Below, piece by piece: positions 52,698 through 62,200 of a stretch of 64,000 nt of DNA (positions are counted from its first letter, which is position 1; each line of letters begins with the position of its first letter). Origin of the DNA: Holophagae bacterium (GTDB lineage: Bacteria; Acidobacteriota; Holophagae; Acanthopleuribacterales; Acanthopleuribacteraceae); the NCBI GenBank assembly GCA_030429565.1, contig JAUIFE010000001.1, positions 558,001-622,000 of the forward strand. The letters are read 5' to 3'. Position numbers and translations under genes: made by a program. A model generated the notes under the pieces. The model saw only the letters and a program-made list of their open reading frames with translations, was not told the origin of the DNA and searched no databases.

Positions 52698-54203
52698 ATG
52701 CCTACACGTATTTCGGTAGTAGACGCGCACAATTGGCTTCAATTTCTTCACCAATGGGCCCATCACAAGGGAAAAACGGCCGCCGCCGTTTGTATCACGC
52801 AAGGCGGAAAAGTTTACGGTGCTCACAGCCTCTACCAAGAGGGCGCTACTTACAATAAGTCCTGTATCTCCATGCTACTCAGCAACCTTACCATGAGCGA
52901 AATAGACGGTTTGGTACTGATCTCCAATCAACCCCCTTCGGATTGGTGCAACGGCATAATGACCCTTTACGGGGTAGATTGCCTGTATCACCCTTCCAAA
53001 ACCGGAAAAATCCGCGAGATCCGCTTCACGCGCGATAGAAGATCCATTTCGGACTCCATCAACCTCGTCCTGACCAAACCCGGCGCCAATTGTCCGAATC
53101 CGCCTATGGCGATAACCACCGAATACACCGCCATGGCACCCCACCAGGATTTCCCCTTACCACCTGATTTGCAACAGCTTCCGCTAGGACAAAAGTTCAG
53201 ATCTACAAAAAATGTGCATCAGTTTTTTTCACACTTAGCCTTAGACTTGGTATCTGTGGCAATGGGGTCGCGCGGAACGGAACACAGAGGTAAAAACATC
53301 GGGGCCGTCATCACAGACGACAAAGGGGTAATACTCGGTTGGGGCATCAATACCAACAACAACGCAAAATGGCGCCATGCCGAAGTTAACGCCATTCGCA
53401 GCATCACGAGGCGATTGAAGGGCGTGCCCCCACACATGAATATTTATACAACCTTGGAGCCGTGTGAAATGTGTTCCGGAATGATCACCAATCTAGCGGC
53501 AAACGGTGCAACCATTAATGTTTATTATCTCGCACAGGATCCCAAGGTGACCTGCAGTGCCCTGAAAACCAGTGCGAGGAATTGTACCGCCCAGCTTAGT
53601 CCTGCCGAAATGGCGCTCGATCAGACCGGCAAACGCGTCGAGGGCGAGAAGCCATATGCCATTTGGCGACAATTAAACAGGCTACTCCAGGACTATCAAA
53701 ACCCCCGCATCACGGCATTCTTTGAAGAGGCCACCTTTCGCCAACTGGCCGAGCGCGCTAAAGTCCATTGGTTTCACCTTGTCGCCAAGGAACTTCAGGC
53801 GGCAGCCACAGCCACACACCACATGATTCGTGTTCTGGAACAATACCAACAGACGAGCCAAACCGCCTTTATCGAGGCCAATGCCCAAATGAGCGGACAA
53901 ATCCTCCACCAAGCGCATCAGCCGGCCCAAGCCCAAGCCGCCCTTCATCTGTATTTTCAAGCGCAGCAAGCCGCGCACCAGACACTTGTTGCATCTGTAT
54001 TTGAAACGGAACAAAACAAGCTTCAATTGAACGGTGCCGCCCCAGCCCGCCAAGCAGCACCGAGTCAGCCGCTCCCAATTGAGAGCTTCCGAAAAGCGGA
54101 GCAGGAATGGCGGCAGTACAACTTGGAACTCGAGCGTTATTGGCAAATATTTGGAAAATTGCGCGACCTTGTACCAACCGTCCTAAATCCACCTCGGCGG
54201 TAA
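52698..54203 (+). CDS. Tandem cytidine-deaminase-fold protein (one degenerate, one active-looking)
   Basis: A 501-residue protein without signal peptide. Residues about 160-300 form a zinc deaminase domain: GAVITDDKGVILGWGIN, H227-A-E229-VNAI and TLEPC256-EMC259-SGMI, i.e. the HxE...PCxxC set. Residues about 25-130 repeat the fold without zinc ligands (AAAVCITQGGKVYGAHS; IDGLVLISNQPPSDWCNGIMTLYGVDCLYHP). This resembles Bd3614-type deaminases described among toxin and mobile-element deaminase clades; that link is from memory of the family, not a search. Residues 340-490 are helical, Gln/Ala-rich, likely coiled coil. Substrate (nucleotide or nucleic acid base) is unknown. Codon use is more A/T-rich than its neighbours, a hint of transfer. 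Confidence 0.8.
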   Translation: MPTRISVVDAHNWLQFLHQWAHHKGKTAAAVCITQGGKVYGAHSLYQEGATYNKSCISMLLSNLTMSEIDGLVLISNQPPSDWCNGIMTLYGVDCLYHPSKTGKIREIRFTRDRRSISDSINLVLTKPGANCPNPPMAITTEYTAMAPHQDFPLPPDLQQLPLGQKFRSTKNVHQFFSHLALDLVSVAMGSRGTEHRGKNIGAVITDDKGVILGWGINTNNNAKWRHAEVNAIRSITRRLKGVPPHMNIYTTLEPCEMCSGMITNLAANGATINVYYLAQDPKVTCSALKTSARNCTAQLSPAEMALDQTGKRVEGEKPYAIWRQLNRLLQDYQNPRITAFFEEATFRQLAERAKVHWFHLVAKELQAAATATHHMIRVLEQYQQTSQTAFIEANAQMSGQILHQAHQPAQAQAALHLYFQAQQAAHQTLVASVFETEQNKLQLNGAAPARQAAPSQPLPIESFRKAEQEWRQYNLELERYWQIFGKLRDLVPTVLNPPRR

Positions 54204-54216
54204 CATCCGCCAAAAG

Positions 54217-54258
54217 AACAAGGGCCGTCACGCCGAATGGAGCAGGCGGCCCTTGTTT
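54217..54258. terminator. Terminator between convergent genes
   Basis: AACAAGGGCCG (54217-54227) pairs perfectly over 11 bp with CGGCCCTTGTT (54247-54257), followed by TTG on the plus strand and by a T-rich stretch (TTCTTTTGG) on the minus strand. It separates the deaminase gene from the converging gene ending at 54263 and can serve both. Confidence 0.85.
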
Positions 54259-54262
54259 TGTA

Positions 54263-54793
54263 CTATGCTTTTTTGAAGGGCCGCAGCTTTTCGCTTAACT
54301 CGGTCACCGCTGAACTGATGATGCTCATCAACTGCTGGGTGCCGGCGTCGCCTTTAAGCACGTAGTTGTCAATTTCGATGATCTTGGTGATCGTGGCAAA
54401 CACGCTGTTCATTTCGTGGTTGAGTTTGACACCGCCAATCACCGGCATCTTGAACATGTTGGCGAGATCGGTTTTGAACATGGCGACCAAATCATCGGGA
54501 TCGGTCATTTTGTTTTTTATCTCGGCTTTGATTTCCAAGGTGGCCTTGGAACCGATCAAGGCGGCACTGACCATGCCGGTACCGGTCTTGCGGTCGAGCG
54601 TGATCCACACCGAGTTAAGAAAAGGGTCTTGCGGTGCATAAAAACGCACGCGTTGCCGGTCGTCGTGGGCTTGGAAGGCAATCGTCACGTAACCCTGACG
54701 GGACATGGCGCGCACAACCTCGCCAATGAGCATCTCGTCTTTGGATTCCCGCATTTCCGATTTATGAGCGAACTTATTTAAAATGCCGAACAT
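54263..54793 (-). CDS. Cytoplasmic protein of unknown function, partner of GYF-domain gene
   Basis: A 176-residue protein starting MFGILNKFAHKSEMRESKDEM at 54793 with a strong AGGAGG site; the longer frame is unlikely. The pattern LIGEVVRAMSRQGYVTIAFQAHDDRQRVRFYAP...FLNSVWITLDRKTG is an alpha/beta layout like type III secretion chaperone/YbjN folds, and the C-terminal half (MNSVFATITKIIEIDNYVLKG) is helical. It starts 8 bp after the stop of the upstream gene, which has a similar second half, so the two probably form a complex. Confidence 0.65.
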   Translation of the reverse strand: MFGILNKFAHKSEMRESKDEMLIGEVVRAMSRQGYVTIAFQAHDDRQRVRFYAPQDPFLNSVWITLDRKTGTGMVSAALIGSKATLEIKAEIKNKMTDPDDLVAMFKTDLANMFKMPVIGGVKLNHEMNSVFATITKIIEIDNYVLKGDAGTQQLMSIISSAVTELSEKLRPFKKA

Positions 54794-54801
54794 GGGTCCT
54801 C

Positions 54802-55611
54802 CTAGCTCGCGAAACGGCCGCGCAGGTACTTGCGCAAGGCGTTGGTTGATGCACGAATCCACTCATTTAAGGTTTCGTGGTCGATGTCGTAATTGCGGCT
54901 GATGATTTCATCGAGCGACCAAAACATGTCGACCTGGCAGTAGATGTAACCGGACATGACGTCGGCGTCGACGACGATCGAACCCGGCTCGGCATTGACA
55001 AACAGACCGGACTTAAATTCGGCCTTGAGCGCCGAAAGGACCGTCGATATGTTGGGGACGCGTTCGCCGTAACCAATCATTACGCGCGCTTTCTGGCCGA
55101 TCACATTGGAGGAAACAAGGTCACCGGTGAAGTGATTGAGCCGGAACACGATGCGGCTGTTGTCGTCGAAGTTTTCGAGGCGCAGGTAGTGGTTTTGGCC
55201 GTCGCTGGTGAGATCGATGAGGTTGTAACCGGCATCCAGGGTGGCGGTGATCACGGCGCCCAAAAAGATTTCGTCAATACGCGAAGCGAAGTTGTATTCG
55301 TCGAGGTAAGCCCAGCTTTTGTCGATGAGCTTGCCGAAAATGGCGTCGAGTTGGTCATCACGGGATTGCGGCACCGGCGGAGGTGGTGCGGCCGGTTGCT
55401 GGGCGGCACGAAAGTGGTCGATCAACTGCGGGTACTGTTTGAGCTTAATCCAGTCGGACATGCCCGGATACCAGAAGGGATCTTCCTGAGACAGCTCACC
55501 GGCCTCGAGCATGGCGGTCAATTTGGCACCGTCAAAGGGTCCGAGGTTGGCACCATTGTGGTGAACGTGAATGACCTCTTGGTCGGCGGAAGGAAAGTCG
55601 GGTAACGGCAC
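54802..55611 (-). CDS. GYF-domain protein with YbjN-like C-terminal half
   Basis: A 269-residue protein from GTG 55611 with AAGGGGGG just upstream. Residues 12-65 are a bacterial GYF_2 domain (IHVHHNGANLGPFDGAKLTAMLEAGELSQEDPFWYPGMSDWIKL), a peptide-binding fold. A Pro-rich linker (PAAPPPPVPQ) leads to a 180-residue alpha/beta part (FLGAVITATLDAGYNLIDLTSDGQNHYLRLENFDDNSRIVFRLNHF...). It is co-transcribed with 54263-54793. Possible adaptor role; nothing more specific can be said. Confidence 0.7.
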   Translation of the reverse strand: MPLPDFPSADQEVIHVHHNGANLGPFDGAKLTAMLEAGELSQEDPFWYPGMSDWIKLKQYPQLIDHFRAAQQPAAPPPPVPQSRDDQLDAIFGKLIDKSWAYLDEYNFASRIDEIFLGAVITATLDAGYNLIDLTSDGQNHYLRLENFDDNSRIVFRLNHFTGDLVSSNVIGQKARVMIGYGERVPNISTVLSALKAEFKSGLFVNAEPGSIVVDADVMSGYIYCQVDMFWSLDEIISRNYDIDHETLNEWIRASTNALRKYLRGRFAS

Positions 55612-56218
55612 AATAGCCCCCCTTGTAGTTTATTGCTTGCACGTGGCAAGAAAACAGGTCCTCCCTAATTTGGTGAAGGTAAAAACGCACACGTTGTGGT
55701 TTGTTTGCCGGGCGAGCGCCTGCGCACACGCGAACCGGCAACACCTCAACCTCGCCGGCACCTTTAAAACAACGACGTTACATCAATTACACGCGACGCT
55801 TACAAGTCACAATGAATCGGGGATTAGCTCCAAAGTACCAGGCTGCCACGGACCGCGTCAAGGCAAGCGAAATCACGAGGATGAGGTTTTTTTTCACCGG
55901 ATAAGTCGTTATACTTAGGCCCACGATTCACGTAGGGAAATGTTCGTGCGCGCCGGCAAAAAAGGCGCGTTCATTGTGACGCCGTCGACTGCCGCGGTGC
56001 CGTTTTGGGTTCACCGACGGCCCCGGTCCTCACCGCTCGGCATCAGCGCAAGCCTTATCGGCGCGTTAGGTGCAAAACCAAGGTCGATCAGTTCCCGTTG
56101 TTAAGGCCGCCCCGCACAACGATTCTTGCGGAGACGCCGTCTGCGCCTTGGTCTCCCTACCCTGCGCTTTCGGTCACGACGGTCCGGTTCCTTTATTACT
56201 ATCCCCATCGGTGGTTGT
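55612..56218. other. Divergent intergenic region upstream of the NRPS gene
   Basis: About 600 bp between the GYF-domain gene and the NRPS start. A TATACT hexamer (55910-55915) after a T-run is a possible -10 facing the NRPS, giving a leader of about 300 nt. Short frames inside are not convincing. Confidence 0.4.
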
Positions 56219-59200
56219 ATGTCTCAAACCAAGATTTCCAAGGCCGCGTCGATGACCATGGCCGACCATGCCGTATGTGTGCAGGTTTTACTTCCCTGCG
56301 GCGCCATGGCCCAAGCGGGCGAACCCGCCTTACTGGTCCAGGTCGGCGACCAAATCTTTCCAGTAAGCCTGGAAGTGAGCGGCCGTATCGTGCGCTGGTT
56401 GGTCCAGCCAGGCGAAACGCTGAGCGCCGCGAGCGACCTCGCCGAGCTGGAGCGCGCGCCTACGTTCTGTTTGGCCGGAGAAGCCTACAGCGCCGTGACC
56501 GAAACCCTCGCCGGCGACGGACGCTTCATCGATCATTTGGTGACCCTGCGCCGTGACCGCGAGGGACACCAACGCACCTTGGTTTACGTGGTCGCGATCG
56601 CCGCCTTTGACGTCGAAGCCACACGCCACGCCTTAAACGAAACGCTGCCACCGCAAAACCAAATCCACCACCTGGTACCGTTACGAGCGATACCACGCGA
56701 CCACGACGGCGTCCCCCACCTCGACCGACTCGCCAAAATTGCCGTGCTGGACCGCAGCCATCTTGCCGAACTGCAAACCAACGCGGGCAACGAAGCCGGC
56801 TGGGCGCTGGTCGTCGGGGAGAACAAGCCGGCCAGAGCGCCGCGTCTGCACCGCCGCGATTTTGACCTAGATGACACCGCGACGACGCAACCGAGCAACA
56901 CCCAGGCGACCCCATCCAAGGAGCGGCCACATGCGGTCGACGCCCCGCTTTCGCTGGTTGGCGGGCCGCGCTTAGACGAACGCAGCCTACCGATTAACCT
57001 GACGGCGCTGTTAAATTTCGTCACGCTCAACCACCCCGACCAAGCGATGATCTTCATCGCCGGCGACGGTCAGGTCGACCGACTCAGCTACCGCGAGCTG
57101 GCGCAACGCGCCGAAAAAGCGGCGGCCGCACTGAGTCGCAGCGGGTACGCGCCCGGCACGCCCGTGCTCTTGCAATGCGCCGAACGCCGCGATTTTCTCG
57201 AAGCCCTATGGGCCTGTTTCCTCAGCGGCTGCCTGCCGGTACCGGTAGCCATTGCAGCCGATTACGCGGTCGACAACCAGGTCAATGCGCGCCTCGAAGC
57301 CGCCTGGCGCATGCTCGATCAGGCGCCGGTTTTAACTGGAACTGCTTTGGTCGAACCGCTGCAAGGCTTCGCCGCCCGGCACAACATGCAGGGTTTCCGC
57401 ACCATCACCCTCGACGAATTAACGGCCGCCGAAACCGATCCGGCCTGGCAACCTCACTACGCCGATCCCGACGAGCCCTGCTTGTTGCTGTTGACCTCCG
57501 GCAGTACCGGCCGCCCCAAATGCGTGACCCACAGCCACAAAACCATTATCCAGCGGCAACGCGGCACCGTCGAACTACTCGGCCTCGATCACCGCGATAC
57601 CTCGCTTAATTGGTTACCCCTCGACCACGTCGCGGGCATTGTCGATTTCCACCTGCGCGACATGTTCGTCGGTGCCGACCAGGTTCAGGTCCCCACGGCC
57701 AAGGTGCTGACCGACCCACTGCAGTGGCCCACCCTACTCAGCCGCTTCAAGGTTGCCGTCAGTTGGGCACCCAACTTCGCCTACGCACTGGTCGTCGACC
57801 ACCTCGAACGACAACCCGACCACGATTGGGACCTCTCCTGCGTGCGCCACCTCATCAACGCCGGCGAATCGATTGTGGTGCGCACCGCCTGTCGTTTCCT
57901 CAGTGAACTGGCCCGCTTCGGCCTCTCCGAAAAGGCGATGTTACCGGCCTGGGGCATGTCTGAAACCGCCTCGGGCGTTACCTACGCCGTTGATTTCAGT
58001 TTAAAAACCGCCAACCCCGACGCCGCTTTTATGGACCTCGGCCGGCCGATTGCCGGTTTTGCGCTGCGCATTGTCGACGACGCCGGGAACCTGGTCCCCG
58101 AAGGGACAGTCGGCCGCTTCCAGGTACGCGGCTGTGCGGTGATGACCGGCTACTATCGCAATGCGGCGGTCACGGCCGAGAGTTTTACACCAGACGGCTG
58201 GTTTAAAACAGGCGACCTGGCCATGGTTCGTGACGGGCGTTTGTTTCTGACCGGCCGCGAGAAAGACGTCATCATCATTCACGGGCTCAATTACTACGCC
58301 CACGAAATCGAAGCAGCCGTCGAAGAGCTGGACGGTGTTGTGCCCGCCTTTACCGCGGCCTGTGCGGTGCGCGGCCGCGACGGGGTCACCGATCGTTTGG
58401 CCGTTTTTTTCCACACGCCGCTGAACGACGCCGACGCCCGCAATCAGCTATGTCGTCGGATCCGTACCCACGTCGGCAAACAGTGCGCGCTGGTACCGGA
58501 AATCCTGATCCCCCTTGAACCGGCCCAAATCCCCAAAACCGGGATTGGCAAGATACAACGCGCCGCTTTGCGAACCGCCTTCGAAGCAGGCGCCTTTGAC
58601 GCCGAACAACGACGTCGCGACCTGGAGTCGGGCAACGAAAACACGTTGCCGCACTGGTTCTTCACCCGCCCCTGGCGACCACACTTGGCGGCGACCCGGC
58701 GACCGGCGGCACAAATCGGCCCGGTCATTGTGCTGACCGACCATGCCGCTTCCCCCCAATCCGAAACGGCCGCCAAGCTCACGGCCTTCTTGGCCGGCCA
58801 AGGCATCGAAACCCTGTGGCTGCAGGAAGGACCCGACGACTTTACCCAGCCGACCCGCTGGGTCGCCCCGATTGGCGAAGCCTCCGGCTTGCAGCGCTGT
58901 TTGACCCGCTTTGAAGAACAGCACACCGCCGCGCCACGACGCTTCATCGACCTGCGCGCCTTTGCCGGACAGACCACCCCAAACAGTGCCACCTGGTTTG
59001 CTCCGCGTTTACAGTTGATCCAAAAACTGCAGTCCCATTTTGCCGACAGCGCACTCGAGATCCTGATGGTGACCCATGGCGCGGTTCTGGTAGGGGAAAG
59101 TGACGAGCACGCGACGCTGGAACCGCACCAGGCGGCCTTGGCCCCGCTGGTGCGCAGCGCCGCTCAAGAACACCCACGCCACCGCTACCGTCTGGTCGAC

Positions 59201-62200
59201 CTGAGTCTGGACGCCCCGGTCGTCAACGCCGCCCGTCTCTACAGCGAGCTCTGTGCGGTCGATGCCGGCGAGGAAATCGCTTGGCGCGAATCGGTTCGTT
59301 TTGCGCCAAAGTGGCAACGCACCTCGTTCGTGGTCGACAACCCGTTCCGGCCTGAGTCAGGCACTTTAATCCTGCTCACCGGCGCTTGTGGCGGCGTCGG
59401 CAAGGTTCTGGCTCGTCGTATACGCGACCAATTCAACGCCAAGCTGATCGTGGTCGGACGCCGCGCAGGCGACGACGCCGGCCTGCAACAGGTGCTGGCC
59501 GAGATCGACCCCGACGGCGACAACGTCCATTACCTTCAATGTGATCTGGCCGACGCGGCGGCGGCGACCCAACTCACCCAGGCCATTGATGAAGGCTGCC
59601 GTTACTTCGGGCTCCCCTTGCGCGGCGTTTACCACCTCGCCGGACTGACCCACGACCGCCCACTCCTCGAGGAGAGCCCGGCCGCACTGGGCGACCTGTT
59701 CGGCGCCAAACTCCACGGCGCGGTGGCGCTGCGCCAGGCGGTAGAAGAGCACGCTTGTCCCGTCATCCTGTTTTCCTCGATCACCGCCGCGCTCGGTGGA
59801 CGCGGCGTCGGCGCTTACGCGGCCGCCAACCGCGCGCTGGAAGCTTTTGCCCAAAACTGGCACCGCCAGGTCACGTATCCCGTTAAGTGCCTCTCGTTCT
59901 CGATGTGGGAAGAGCTGGGTATGAGTGCGGGCTTTAAAGCCAAGGCCGCGACGGAAGCACGCGGCTACCACCTGCTCTCGGCGGACGAGGGTTGGTGTGC
60001 ACTGCAAGCCGCCGGTTACGCCGCGAGCGACGTGGTGCACATCGGCCTCAACGGTGAAAACGCCTGGATCTATCCGCGTCGCACGGCGGTAACCCCGATT
60101 GCACGTGAACAGTTACACTTGGTCTGCACCGGCAATCTCGTGGTGGAACCGGCCGATCCCTTTTCGGTGGTCGCGCCCGTGCAACAACACATCGTGGCGA
60201 CACTACCACGCCGTGACGACGACAGCCTCGATCACGAACGCTTGGCGACCTTAATCGGCGAGGAAGACACCGGTTATGCGCCGCCACGTGGACCCATCGA
60301 ACAAAAGCTGGCGGCCCTGTTCGCCGAGGTTTTGAAGGTCACCAAGGTCGGCCGAACCGATCACTTCTTTCAACTGGGCGGTCATTCCATTTTGGCGCTT
60401 CAACTGGTGCAACACCTGCGCGACCGGCTCGGCTTTGACATCGACACGCCGACGTTCCTCAGTGCCCCCACCGTCGCGCAACTGGCAAGCCTGCTCGACG
60501 AAGACCACCGCATCGAAGGCGGTCACGAAGACCACCACACCTTGATTCAACCCGATCCAACCCAACGATTTGAACCCTTCCCACTGACAGAGATCCAGCA
60601 GGCGTACTGGATTGGCCGCTCGGCAACGGTCGAGCTGGGCGACGTGGCCATGCACCTCTATTTAGAGGTGGACATGGCGGCGGTCGACCACGAACGGCTC
60701 GAGCAAGCGTGGCAGGCGGTGGTTGATCGCCACGATATGTTGCGCGCGGTCATCGACGACCAAGGCCGTGAACGGGTATTGGCCGAGGTGTCGCCCTACC
60801 GCATCGCGGTCATCGACCTCAGCGGCGACGAAGGCGAACGCGAGCAAGGCCTGCAGGGGCTCCGCGACGAGCTGTCCCACCAAATGTTGCCGCCCGACCA
60901 GTGGCCGACCTTCGATTTGCGCCTCGCCAAACTGGACGACGGTCGCGCGCGTTTGTTTGTCAGCGTCGCGGCCGTTCACATCGACGGCGGCAGTTTCTTT
61001 TTGATTATGAAAGAGTGGGGCCGCCGTTATCGCGACGCCGCCTTTGCACCGCCCGTCTTAACCCTGACCTTCCGCGATTACGTGCTGGCGCTGGAGAACC
61101 ACCGTCTCAGCGAGAACTACGCGCGCAGTTACGATTACTGGCGCCACAAGTTACCGGAGCTGCCCAACGCACCGGCGCTCCCCTACCAGAACGCGCTCGG
61201 TTCACTGCGCAACTACCAGGTGGCGCACCGTTCCCTGCGTGTGCCGGCCGACCAATGGCGACGCATTAAGGACCTGGGCACGCGCTTCGGCATCAGCCGC
61301 TCGGCGCTCGCCTTGACCGTCTACGACACCGTCCTGCACCGTTGGAGTCGCGGCAGTACCCACACGCTCAACGTGACCCTGTTCAACCGCCACAACCTCC
61401 ATCCCGAGGTCAACCACATCGCCGGCGACTTCACCGCCAACGTGCTCGTCGCCACGCGCACCTTTGGTGAAGACGATTTCGAGAGCCGCGCGCGCCGCAA
61501 CCAGGATCAATTGTGGCAGGATTTGGAACACCGCCGCGTCGGCGGTGTGACCGTCCTGCGCGAGTTGGCACGCTTGCGCCGTCAAGCCGCCCGAGCGTTG
61601 ATGCCGGTTGTTTTCACCTCGGCACTGGACCTGGAAATGAGTGGCGCAACCTCGCCCCACGGCGCCGTCGCTGAATTGGGCAACATCCACTTCCAAACCA
61701 GCCAAACCCCGCAAGTCGTGCTCGACTGCCAATGGTTCGAAGACAACGGCGATTTGTTGGTGATGATGGACAGCATCGACGCCGCCTTCCCCGCCGGCTT
61801 GGTCGACGACCTCTTTCAGGCTTTGCAGGAACTCCTGACCTCGTTGGATCAGGTCGGCGCCTGGAAATCGTCGCCGAGATTGGTGCCCGACGCGCAATTG
61901 GCCCGTCGCGCCAAGATCAACCAAACAGGAACCCCCAAAAGCAGCGCACTCATTCACGAACTGTTCGAAGCACGCGCCAAGGCACAGCCACGGGCCGTCG
62001 CCGTCATCAGCCCAACTCGCACCCTGACCTATCTACAATTGGAACACGAGGCCAACCTACTCGCCGAACGCCTGGTCAAAGCCGGCGTTAAAATCGGCGA
62101 ACTGGTGGCGGTGATGATGGTCAAGGAATGGCACACGGCGGTGGCCACGCTCGCTGTGCTCAAGGCCGGTGCCGCTTACCAGCCGATCGCCCCGGAACAG

